Source of the DNA: Nomia melanderi | Lineage: Eukaryota > Arthropoda > Insecta > Hymenoptera > Halictidae | Length of the DNA: 64,000 bases | Reading direction: 5' to 3' | NCBI RefSeq assembly: GCF_051020985.1 | Contig: NC_135003.1 | Location: 11,339,501-11,403,500, forward strand | Part shown: one piece after another, positions 53,137-64,000 of the stretch | Layout of the letters: each line of letters starts with the position of its first letter | Numbering within the stretch: the stretch's first letter is position 1 | Translations under genes and position numbers: made by a program | Notes under the pieces: model-generated | Databases searched by the model: none | What the model was told of the DNA's origin: nothing | The model's input: only the letters and a program-made list of their open reading frames with translations

Positions 53137-54321
53137 AATAATTAACATTATAGTCAACAATCCCTGATCTATTAGATTACAGTTGTTGTTAAATTATATA
53201 GAAAAGTTCAGCGCGTGTATGGAAGTTCTAAAAGAACTTTGTGAATTTGTCGAACTCGCATGAGGTGTTACTGACATAGTAGTTCTCATCCCCTTTCTAC
53301 CTTCCATTAGAGACTCCACAAATACAATGTGGTATCTGCTTTGTTGTGGATCATAATCCAAACGTATACCTTCAAAATGGTTTCTCAGAATTTGTTGAAG
53401 CTGTAGATTAAATTTAACAGATCAATAATTCAACGTTATAGTATTCGGCTTTCTGTCGACAGGAATTCCTAGAATATTTGTAATTGAATTTTAACAGTTA
53501 TATTTTCTAAACAACGATAGTTCGTTACGGAATATTTTAATGAGTTTATAGTAAGCAATTAAATTTGTAGGAATTGCTATGATTATACAACCTTGAAATA
53601 AAAAAGTACTTTCAACCTTCGACAGTACCATTGAGTAACCATTCGTGTAATCAATCTATCGACACAACAGTTAATTGTTCCTCTTTAATTGGTAACTAAC
53701 ATTTTCACGAAACTTTCTGTTGGTTATCAAGTGTCCATAATATCACCGTCGGTACAAGTAACTTTGATACTGAACACTCGGACTTTTGTGAATAAAGTTG
53801 ACTGCCTTACCGACGTGGGAATTCGGTACTGATAACAGCGTCCTCTTCCCAACAACAACGGTTAGTGAAAGAACTATTGACTGAGATAGGAAATAAAGAG
53901 TGCGCGGGAATGTTTGAAATGCTAATGAACATTATCCTCAAGATTTCAGTTAACTGAAGGGGGATAAAGGTAAGAATGTTTTCCAAGTTTCAACAGCTAG
54001 CTAACGTTCTCTCACTCCTTTCTAAGCCCCATCTCTTCTTATTTTTTACTTTCGAGATTTTATCTATCTCAACTACTTGGTAAAATTATTCAAAGTTCTA
54101 ACTATCTCAGCCATTGAAAAGGTTCATTAAACTTGGAGGGTTTTTAAAATTATGCTGATGTTAGCGAGACCCGGAATGTTTTAGCGAGTAGACGAAACAC
54201 ATGAAACTCTAGCAACTTTCAGCTTACTTGCAGAAATAAAAGATGATATTAAAAAGTATGGTTAAACTTGTACTAAATTAAATATAGAAAACCAAAGTAA
54301 AGAACGATGTTTTGCTACACA

Positions 54322-54530
54322 TTAACCCTTTGTCATTAATGGAAGAAATGAAAGCGATTTTTTTGGTTCAATTGAAAAAACTAAGCTTTTTCGCTTGCGC
54401 TCCTGTTTCCTATGCAAATGCTCCGGCGTGTAAAAGGATGTGCAACGTACGATTGATCAAGTCGAAAATTCAACGATAAATATTTTACTAATTATGCAAG
54501 AGTTGCAAAAACTTATTTTACAAGGGATAT
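54322..54530 (+). mobile_element. Possible piggyBac-like MITE with eroded right end
   Basis: A clean left end TTAACCCTTTGTCATTAA lies at 54322. A candidate right end, tattttacaagggata, finishes near 54530 and reads TATCCCTTGTAAAATA on the other strand, a poor but plausible partner. The core does not match family 1 or 2. If real, it would be a fourth family. Confidence 0.3.
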
Positions 54531-57312
54531 TGTTAGATCTAGTATTCACCATTTTATTCTGAAAAGCATTGTTAAGTAGAACTATTGAAAATCAAGATAC
54601 AAAATGTTTTTATTACTTTTAAAGTTTGTCAAAAAATAAGTAATTCTTTGCTGAGTGTAGTTTTGTGTTCTGTTGGTAATGTTACAATCCTTTTACCGAC
54701 GTTATCGACTGCCAAAAAGGTTGGTGTCACTACTAGAGCTTTCGGCGGAGCTTTTCAGTAGGGAGAAAGCTCGATTCAGTTGATAAAGCAGGGAATATTT
54801 TTACTAAAATTGTTACCAACAGCTGCAATAGTGAATTTCTACATTTTGTACTTTTGTTAATTTCAACAAAAGCGTTTGGTAAGGACTCGGTTTGTAATTA
54901 TTATGCGTGGCCAGTATTTTTGCAATACTTGGAGCCATTGATTTCAAAAGTACGAAATTACAAATTTCAGTTATCGATTCGAGGGAACTCTGAGCTTGTT
55001 GGTTATCGAATTGTAGCTTTAATCAACCTCACAGGATATCAAAGCTTTTGGTCCACGTAGTCAGCAGTATTACTAAGCTACTCCACTTCTTTTTTACTGA
55101 GTTGGATCTTGGGAATGATTTATGTGTTTTGAACGCTGCACCGAAGAAAACGACATTTTAGCTTAATATTCCATTTAACAAGTCCGTCTGAACAAGAGAG
55201 ATCTATTATACTCCGCTACATATAAATAAATGATTTATTAAAGTCATCGTTGAAAATTGCTTGAAATTTTACTAAATTAAGAATGTCGAAATAAACTCAT
55301 ACATCTAGAGTTTTGAATCTTAAAATTTACAATTATTTCTCGTGTCTTATGAAGTCAGCACATAAAGTTTTTATATTGGAGAGGAAGTAGGCAATGACTG
55401 AATTTCTACAATAATAATGATGAAAAACGCGGCGAATGCAGTTTTTCTCTGGTTAGTGGTGTCAGTAAGGACGTTCAACTCTCAACGAAAGAAAATTTAA
55501 GACGTCGATGGCGCTGATCCAAGTCCAGACTTCTTCTGTTCCAGACACTGGCATATTTATTGTTGTATGAAATAGTATCAGCAATGAAATACCAAACAGA
55601 GTTGTATTATAGGCTCGATATGGATCTCCATTTCTGCTTCCATATTCGTTCAGTTCCTTTAAAATCACTTCTTCCCTCTTGCCCCGTTTCTTTCAATATT
55701 TCTCATCCCCGTAGCGATTTAAAGTCGAACCGTAAGAAGCTTTACGAGGCCAGATACTAAAATTCAGTATTAGCAATCAGCGTTTCAACCGATAATACCT
55801 GATACGACGTTTCAACCTAAACAATCATACAATATTGCTATTCTAAAATAACAAAATCAAATTCGAATCATCCCTCAACTCATCCCTCAGTAATCTACTC
55901 ACATTCCACGAAAAATCCCAAAGCAGAAAACACTTCGACGAAGATTGCATTTTTGACGGCACTCCTGCGGTGTCGTCCACTGGTGGTCAAAGTGGAGCAA
56001 CGAAACAGACGAATGGAAGGGCGGTACTATCACGAAAAACGATTCATCATTGTAAAATCCGATCAGCACCAGGTTCTTCGGGCGCTTTCGCGTGTCGTCC
56101 TTTTTTCCTTTCGTTGTTCCTCTCTCCCGCCCTCTTGTTCGTGAATGTCGGGCTTCAGAGGTCTATCAATTCCCTCAAACGCCGTTCATCCGAGGCGCGC
56201 GAGACCGAGTTAGCTGGAGATTGGCTGGGAAAAAACGTTCCGCCGAAAGGGTTAAAGTGTAGTCCGCGGGGGTGCGCCGGGGGATGGATCGACCAGCGGA
56301 ATAGAATCGAGCGGACGCGGGTTGCGCGGCGGTGGGTGGCGGCGGCGGACGGTTAAAAGCCAGGTTTGGGTTCCCATCGATCCAAAGCGGCGTGAAATTT
56401 TCGTGTTCGGCAGCGGCGATTTTCGAGCCAGCGAGCAACGCGGCCGCGTAGTAAAACGATTAAGAAATTCGGCCGGGCCGACACGTTCATTCACCGCGCG
56501 AAACCGTGACGCGCAGCTTCTCTGTAATCTTCTCAACAATTTATGCGCTGCGCCGCGTCGGACGGCTAATGCGATGCGATGTAGTGTTAGCCGAATATAT
56601 ATCGGCTAAAAAGCGGCCTTTTCACGCGCAAACGCCGCCTGACAGCCACCGGTGAACAGATGAGTAATGAACGGCCGGTAATTATTTTTACTGGTTCGCA
56701 TAGAATCTGCTGGAATTTTTGGGCGCTGGTATCGGTGCGTACGGTCGTCGAGTAATTAACTTATTCAGATATTCATTGCACCGCGGAATGCTCTGTATTG
56801 CATAAAAATCTTTGGAAAATTTGTATGTTACAGGTTTTAATATAATTTTATACAATCTTTCTATGCGTATAATCCTTAAGTATCGCGGCACTTGAATCCT
56901 TTAGAAATTGCAGAAGTTTGTTGCGTTTAATCGATGCGAAAATAATAATACAGCGTATCGTAGGAAGGTGGATTAAGTTTCATATGAAATTTCTCAAATT
57001 ATCGGACATCTTGTAATCGGTAGGTGCGGCAGTCGGGCGGACTGACCGTCTCGCAGGTCACGCGGGGACCGGTCGATTGAGCCAGAAAACCGGTAGAATA
57101 AAAATCGTTGTTGACGGCCCACCGTCGAGCGAGCGGGCCGGAGAAAGGGAGCGTACGCGTGCGTTATTAGTTTCATGAAATTTTCGTGCGCGGCTCAGTG
57201 AATATCACGGACACTGCGCAATTATAATAAAATACTCGCAGTCGGCTGAAGAAGCGCGATAACGAGAGTGGAACGATTTTCATGGAAGCTCATTGAGCTC
57301 CTCCTTTCAAAA

Positions 57313-57350
57313 GGAAAGAGAGAAAGAGAGAGAGAGAGAGAGGGAAAGGG
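57313..57350 (+). repeat. (GA)n microsatellite
   Basis: Imperfect purine repeat, ggaaagagagaaag followed by about nine GA units and gggaaaggg. It encodes Arg/Glu runs in the overlapping frame, which is an artefact. Confidence 0.95.
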
Positions 57351-60300
57351 GATCAACGGTTTAAGCGATGAAAATAATCATGCCGCTCTTTTGTTTCAAT
57401 TTTGTTTTCGATATTTCGAGGATATTACTTCACAAAAACGCTCCTTCCGATTCCATTTCTAATTCTTTCGCCTTTTCAAACGCGGGGCGACGAACCAGAG
57501 GTGTATTCATAAAATAAAATGTCTGGCCACGAACAGTCTGTAGGTCGAAGGAGTCACTGACAATGGTATATACGAAGGCAGCAATTTATATGATAATTGG
57601 TCGGCTGCTTTCCTTCGGTCAGCACTATTTCAGACCACGGTCGGACCCCATTCTCTTCCGTTGTTTGATAGTCTCATTTCGATTCTCTATTTGCTCTTCT
57701 GTTTATGGACTCCTCGAGTATCGTGACAGTTTCACGACGCGTGTTCGTTTTTCCAGGCGGCCACATTATTTCTCATCGCGAAATTTCCCATCGACCCTGC
57801 TCGTATCATATATTCCGCGTATGGAAGTCTCGACATCTTGTTCTTTGGTTTCTCACGGAACTCCTTCGCAACGTATAAATATGATATTCACGGCGAGGTG
57901 TATCGATATTGAGGGACGTTATCGCGTCGATTTCTTCTTTGTGTCTATCTTTTAATCGCTGCGAAGAATTTGCCGATGCTTAATGAAAACACAATTAGCC
58001 GGGCGACGGGGAAACCAGAAAAAAAGTCGATAATTCCTTCGGGGGAGCGTCGTCCATCCTCTTTCTCGCCTCCTCTATTATTCAGTTTATTAATTACCCC
58101 TAATTTACGCCCCCTTTGAATCGACATTCTTCCGAGTTCGCCGTTCCTCTTCCATTTTCTGTTATTCCTGTTCTTCTCCATAAAATAAATGTTACTATTT
58201 TCTTGTGAAATTCTACTGCAATCGCTGACAATTTAATTTGTTCATTAATACTTGCTTCCCTTGTACTATATTAAAAAGAACGTTCGATATATGTATGAAA
58301 TTATTACTGTTTCATACATTATTGCCATTGTAACATGTTATTGACGATATCATTTTACTTATTACATACATTTTTCACTTATTATATATTTTATATTTAT
58401 ACTACATATTTTTACTCATCATACATGTATCTCAAACAATTATATACACTCTTTTATAAATCCTCTAACGCAATTAATTCGTGTGTTCGCTGTCGCGAGA
58501 ATTCCGTTAAACGACTGTCTCGTTTATTCCTTAGCGATTCTAAACGAGGAAGAAGTCTCGCGGCATTAGATACACTTCGCAAACATGAGTAATAATTATC
58601 ACGAGTTTTAATTGTACCCGCTTAGCGGAACGCAGAAGATTCCGAGGAGCGCGGTGAATCATCGCGGGTCTCATTCAGCTGCGAAACAATAAAGTAGGAA
58701 GCGGCGCCGTTAACATTCCGCCTCCGAGGAGGCCGGCTCATTCTTAATTTACGTCCGAGTATAATGATTCCGCTCCTCGTCTATTTACTTGCCGCTTATC
58801 TCTGCTCAGATTATTTCCTCTTGTCTTCTTTGATTTACGATTCCGGGTTATATTGTGTTTCCGGGCGGAGCGTAGCTCTTCCTCATACATAATGCAGCGC
58901 CGGATCAAAGAGCGTTTGGTACAAGGCCTTCGCGCACGTGTCTACGCCTCTGTCCATTCGCGTATATGTGTGTCTGGAAATCTGTGCGAGCGCTCGGACG
59001 CCGACCACGTGAGACCGTGTAAAATAATTCTCGGGAACGCCGCGCGTGACGCGAGTCGTGCGTTATCGGGAGCAGTGGCGATAGGAAGGGCCGAGTTTAT
59101 GCTTCACATAAGAATCAGAAGCTAAATGTTTGCCAAGAGAAGCTAAAAGAAAAGCTTCGAGAGAATCTCGAGGAGTTGATGCATCTGGTTAACAGGTGTG
59201 GACATTCTTTAGTGACACTGATGTTTGTTCATTTCTGTTTTACATATAAAAGTCTATAGAAATTTATTCAACTTGCAGACAGTAAAGCGTTCTAGGTAAT
59301 TAAAATTCTGGATAATTATGGAATTGACAGGTGAGCGACAGTGAGGTATTACTTTGGAAATTGTCTCTTTTCGTTAGTAGCTGTTAACATCGATGTGAGA
59401 ATTGAACCAATTTTCCGTGTAATGAGATTCTATTATACAGCTGGAATATGGTTCTACAATATTCTATGCCATGATAACGGAAGACTTGAATGCAGTCATT
59501 ATAGAGAGGACCTCTTGAGCAGGCTTTTCTTAAGTAGGGAGAACGACCTTGTATTCCCAAGGTATTTTACATTATTGCCATTTATTTTTTCAAAATGAAG
59601 ATACCGTTATAGGCTTAACGAGCAGTGTAATGACTCAGAGGATAGGCAGTTGTTAAGATTGCCAGAGTGCCGGAAGAGTAGAAAACTGATCGGATTATCG
59701 AAGCCGGCCACCCTAATTGAACCTTTTCCACTTTCCTCTAAATCGGATACCCAAATTGCTTGAGTCGGTAGAACTAAGTGTGTTCCTTGATCAGTGGGCA
59801 AACTATCGACAAATCTACTTAGTAGACTCTTGCCCGAGGCAATGGAACATTTAGCGTTAAAGCAAATTCTCTTGGCTCAAGATGGTCAAGGTGTCCACTG
59901 GAAAATCACGACCAACGCTGCGCAAACACGTTGTCGTTTCGGTTCAGCGGAACGGCACAAGAAAATCGATCGGAGTTTTAAAATTCTCCTAGCCGGATCC
60001 GCGAATATCAAAGGATGCTCAAAGGCTTCTGAAGTTCTTCTAAACTGTGAAATGGAAACTGAGGCTTCGAAGGGGCTTAAAGGTATCTTGGTAAATCAGA
60101 AGAAATCTAAAGGATTCCGATCGTCTTTCTGGGTAAGTAGAAGGAAGCTAGGGAATCTACGACCATCGAGGAAATTAGAAACCTTAAAAGCCATCAGAGT
60201 CTGTCCAAGGAGTTTAAGATAAGCGGAGACTCCTCAAAGCGTCACCGACAGTCCTCTCGCATCGAGGAAGAAAATATTGATAAACTCCTCGAGAGCTGTA

Positions 60301-61877
60301 CTTCTGTTTCGTATAATTATATTCATTATATTTTCGTCATTCTCGAAATCTGTTTTAAGAGGATTTGAAATCCCTCTCGTCGAATTCCCTTCAAGTTCGT
60401 CCGCTGTTCAAAAACCGTAGCTGCGGATACCGAAATTTCTAAGACGAATGTTCAACAGATCGATATCCACTTACACTTCACTTAGGTTGGGCTAGGTCGA
60501 CGAGCACCCTTCTTGCGCAGCTTAAGATCCAATCGAACTTGCGAGCCCCTCGGACGCGAGATTCGATTCATCCAAGTTCGAACCGTGACAATGAGATAAT
60601 TAGAGGCGTTTTCGCGACACTTTCGCGGTTCGAACTTCTCGGAATCTTCTCCTTCAGCTGTCCAATCCTCTTTGCTGTATCTTACCTCCCGCCCACCACT
60701 TCGCTTCGACACATGTTGTTTCTTCTCCGCTTTATCTCGACGCCATTGTCCTATTGTTTCGACTACTCCTCTACGCTTTTCTATCTTCGTGTTTGTTTCA
60801 GTGATTCAATAGCTATACGCAACGGAACGTTGTACATTCATTATTCGAAACTTTTATTACTTTATCTCCAGCGTCGAATGATAGGTCGTTAATTGAATTA
60901 TAATTATTCATCGCGTCCCAGTTTTTGGAATGCGAAAAAAAAACGAAACCCGCCGTTTCTCAGCGTTTCGCGTTTATTTAACTAACGTGACGCGGATGGG
61001 AAACAATTTAATTAATTGCGCCGGTCGCCTGACAATATCGAGTGTTTATACCCTGGCACGGTGTAATACAGGAAATTTGAAAATTGATTAAGCCCCGGAA
61101 ACAAAAGCGACAAGACACGGGGACGCGGGTTATGGATTGAAAATAGCGGCGACTCATGGGAAATCCTCGGACTGGGGCTGACTCGTTTCGAAACGCGTGT
61201 ATTTTAGATGCATAGAATTTTTTAGGAGGCTGTAACTGCGAAACTTCCGCCCCCCTGCCGACGCTTCCGGTCATATATTTCTCGTCCATCCGTCCCCGCC
61301 ATATTAGCTGCAATAAATCCCTCCACTCTCGACCGGATAAACATAAAGATCCCCCCGAAGAGAGGGAAAAATAAGAAAAATTCAATATCCGAGAACGCTT
61401 TCGATCTATCCCCTCGGCCAATTATGAACGAACGTTTGTCGCTTTTTTGTTATCGATTCAGTGCCCAGGGTCCGGCGTGATTGAAAAACAAGTTTCGCGT
61501 AAAAATTCGTTCGCTGTAAACATCCAATTCTAAACCAACGGTTACACTCCTTAACCCACGAACATCGAATGGCTGTTTTCGCTCGCAACGGAGTTTCATG
61601 TACACGTGGCTTTCAAAAAGTAATTTTACCTTGGCATTTATTTATGACACGGAACGAATATATTACAATCACACGAGTGTCTAATCGCATAGATGAATTA
61701 ATAAATTAGAAAACATATGAATGCGACGATAGCTGCTGTCGAGTCAAAGTAATCCAGCATTTCTGATAAAACAAAATTTCTTTCGCGACTGTTGCGAGGT
61801 TCTTGATTAATTCCTAAATAAAAATGTTCGCAGTGAGCCCTGTGTATACCTTTCAATTATCTTTACGATTCGCTAAT

Positions 61878-61930
61878 GAATTTAACGCATTGTAAATTTA
61901 ACGTAAATTTAATGCAAATTTAACACATTT
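61878..61930 (+). repeat. Short tandem repeat, AAATTTAACG-type unit
   Basis: Four imperfect units of 12-14 bp: gaatttaacgcattg, taaatttaacg, taaatttaatgc and aaatttaacacat. Confidence 0.75.
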
Positions 61931-62646
61931 ACCATCTAACTTCCAGAAAACCGAATTGTGGCAATTTTCAGTGACATCAACTTATACCACTGTACACAGA
62001 AGAACTTAGATATCACATTGTTATGTAATATATTTTAAATAGATAATCAATTCGAGTGAAATTTAATATTCTTTTACACATTCTTTAAAGAAAGTGCCTT
62101 CGTATGAAAACGAGGTGTCTCGTTGCCAGTATTTACGGAATGTATTAAAATCGTTCGAAAGATTCGTTCCCGTTCGCCGATCAGAAAACTTGCGCGGTAT
62201 CGGGACTCCGGCGGCCGTTAGCGCCGCCTTTTCTATTTTGTCGTGTCTTTGAGGTTTCCGCGAGCTTTCGTTGGCCTCTGTAATTACTAATACCCTGGGA
62301 TTGATAGTTTCTCCGTCGGCGGAGCGATTTAATTTGACGCGGCATGGTCGGAAAGGGACCGGCGATGCGGAAAAATCCCTTGAGGGCTGCGAAGAAGAAC
62401 GAGTGGGTGACGAAGGACACCGGGAGAACCCGATAATTGGGGCTGAACTTTCGAAAAAGAGGTTCGACGAAGAAAATGCCCGGCCCGGGCTCGTGGTTAT
62501 TGATTTTTCCACTTTGTCGCGATACTGGTCACTTCTGCGGCGATGCATCCCGGTAACACGTATTCCTGTTGTAGCAATCTGAACCTGGTCCACGTTCCTT
62601 CTTCGATAATTCTAATGACAAAATCAATGCTGCAGTTCTATGAAGG

Positions 62647-62882
62647 TTAACCCTTTGCACTCGGAAGCTTTGCACTAGAAACACGTTGAATGTTTCTGAT
62701 GAGACATAGACACTATTTGAAACGAATTAATGAGAAAACATATGTCAATTAAGAAACAAAGCTATTTTATATAAATAGCTCACATATCGATGCATTATAC
62801 AAAACATATTATATATAACACTTTGTAATTTTATTATATCAAATCAAATGGTGAGAGTCATCTCTCGAGTGCAAAGGGTTAA
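62647..62882 (+). mobile_element. Family 1 piggyBac-like MITE, best-preserved copy
   Basis: Perfect TTAA at both ends (62647-62650 and 62879-62882). The left end TTAACCCTTTGCACTCG is mirrored exactly by the right end CGAGTGCAAAGGGTTAA. The unit is 236 bp, AT-rich inside, with no transposase frame. TTAA targets and CCC-starting termini fit the piggyBac superfamily. It serves as the reference for the other three copies. Confidence 0.93.
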
Positions 62883-63909
62883 TGACTTTACGTATATCTT
62901 TAGCTAAAGAACTATATAAATGTATCGTCTTTGGCATGATACACACATAACATTTGTGTCTCATCTTACAGATTGGTACACAGATGATTTCGAACAAAAT
63001 AATTTAGTTCTTATCTTAGGAAAAACATTATTTGACTATCTAACAAATTTTTAACACAACCTACCGAACAGTTAAATTGAATTTTTGAAATTCCTCTATA
63101 GCAATATACATTGAAACTCTAATCGATTTATAATTCAGTTTACCTTTTGCTAAATCAATTTCTTTAACTATTCCATAATTGCAAAATGTGGAAATCAGGA
63201 ACGATTTCAATCATTTTGGTAGTTACAGTGTCGATGGCGCGGATAAAACGAAAACTCTGAATGCATACGGTTCGCTTATATTTTACCACTACGAGCAAGG
63301 CAGCGTTCACGATATTTATAATTAAAAGCGAACTAATTCTAAGGAAACCCGATAAAGATGTTCCGTCGTAGTTGAAGATATCGTCGGTTTCCTCCCCTTT
63401 GATCAAGGAATGGAAGGTTCAGCGGTGCGCTTCCGTATGCAGGTTGCAGCAAGTTTCCGTTGTAACGCGAGCAGCGTTTTCATACGTCCCTTGTATCCTG
63501 AAATTGTTCGCCGCTGCAGGGAACGTATTACGCTTGTTGGTGTTCGCGCAACACCGACTTAATCTTCTTCAGTATCGTAAACAGACGGTCTCGTGCGGCT
63601 ACATTGTCGACCCTGCTTCCGTCAAGGTTTTTCGACCCTCATCACCCCGTGAACTTTCGCCTCCACCATTCACCGGCTCTCTACCGGCAGCATTACAAGT
63701 CCTTTTCAGGTAGCAAGAAGTTCGATGAAATTGCAAACGAGAATACCTAACGCAATAATAGTGATTTATTACACCGGTTTTACTTAATACCCCGCGGCCC
63801 TGTCATACTCCCACGAGTTCTGCTTGTTTAATTATTTCGGCGAGTTCGCTGACATTTATGCGATTTCTATTCGATCGTACAGTGCACCGTGTTACGCGTT
63901 GTATCTTCG
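62883..63909. other. Non-coding DNA between two family 1 elements
   Basis: About 1 kb. The first half is AT-rich and the second half is moderately CpG-rich. An open frame of 113 codons at 63372-63713 has no recognisable domain. No splice-bounded exon stood out. Confidence 0.5.
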
Positions 63910-64000
63910 TTAACCTGATCCTTTGCACTCGAAAGTTTTCCACGACTTTTCCAGTCGTTCAGTATTTCCTGATATGATATAGGTGACATCCTCTGAAACT
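63910..64000 (+). mobile_element. Family 1 piggyBac-like MITE, cut by the window end
   Basis: TTAA at 63910-63913 is followed by CCTGATCCTTTGCACTCG, so the terminus carries a 4-base insertion. The rest (ttctgatatgatataggtgac-type stretch, then ctgaaact) follows the left half of the copy at 62647 in the same orientation. The right half lies beyond the window. Confidence 0.75.

Larger units (their letters stand above)
53137..62646. other. Non-coding DNA, probably dlg1 downstream intron (part 5)
   Basis: About 9.5 kb without a supported gene. The first 3 kb is AT-rich. A G-poor tract lies at 55780-55930. The stretch 56000-56700 is GC- and CpG-rich and open in several frames. An unrecognised 142-codon frame lies at 59794-60222 and a 176-codon frame at 62063-62593 on the - strand, the longest in the window. 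Both lack a known domain and are overlapped by frames on the other strand or preceded by poor start context, so neither is called. Confidence 0.5.

Noticed and set aside
59794..60222. 142-codon open frame (+ strand), Lys/Ser-rich
   Set aside because: No ATG at its nominal start (an in-frame ATG occurs later), no known family, and a chance gtaagt lies inside it. Nothing supports expression.
62063..62593. Longest open frame in the window (176 codons, - strand)
   Set aside because: Ser/Arg/Pro-rich with no recognisable domain, in CpG-rich sequence that is also open in other frames on both strands. No supporting splice or start context.
1..64000. CRISPR array, prokaryotic operon, viral insertion or rRNA/tRNA cluster
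   Set aside because: None of the expected signatures is present: no regular spacer array, no tightly packed long frames, no capsid, polymerase or reverse-transcriptase motifs, and no conserved RNA cores.

Overview
The window looks like a nuclear fragment of an insect genome, most likely an aculeate hymenopteran and possibly a bee. That placement is an inference. It rests on one insect-type exon with canonical GT-AG splice sites, CpG-rich non-coding DNA of moderate GC, and several short non-autonomous elements flanked by TTAA. The species cannot be named from this sequence. Nothing bacterial, viral or organellar was seen.

The only coding sequence I can defend is one 132-nt exon at 14555-14686 on the + strand. 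It encodes most of the N-terminal L27 domain of Discs large 1 (Dlg1, the SAP97-like MAGUK isoform). It has a good acceptor, a textbook donor and phase 1 at both ends. The preceding exon (start codon) and the next exon (the L27 continuation) were not found. The simplest reading is that the rest of the window is two very large dlg1 introns: at least 14.5 kb upstream and, if no other gene intervenes, up to 49.3 kb downstream. The many 60-176 codon open frames elsewhere look like chance frames in CpG-rich DNA.

Layout: 1-14.5 kb is intron-like, with a degenerate repeat cluster (720-970) and a 185-bp-offset local duplication (4071-4385). At 14555-14686 lies the L27 exon. From 14.7 to 26.8 kb there is AT microsatellite, a pair of related 60-bp segments (16.6 and 17.3 kb) and a possible cassette exon (21413-21511). 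From 26.8 kb to the end there are scattered short terminal-inverted-repeat elements: four copies of family 1, two plus a remnant of family 2, and one of a third family. Local direct duplications with offsets near 93-100 or 173-185 bp, simple repeats, and long unannotated intron fill the rest.

There is no operon, CRISPR array, tRNA, rRNA or gene cluster that I can support. The items most worth checking are the two MITE families, the repeated local-duplication pattern, the possible cassette exon, and the 16.6/17.3 kb pair whose differences fall largely at synonymous third positions.
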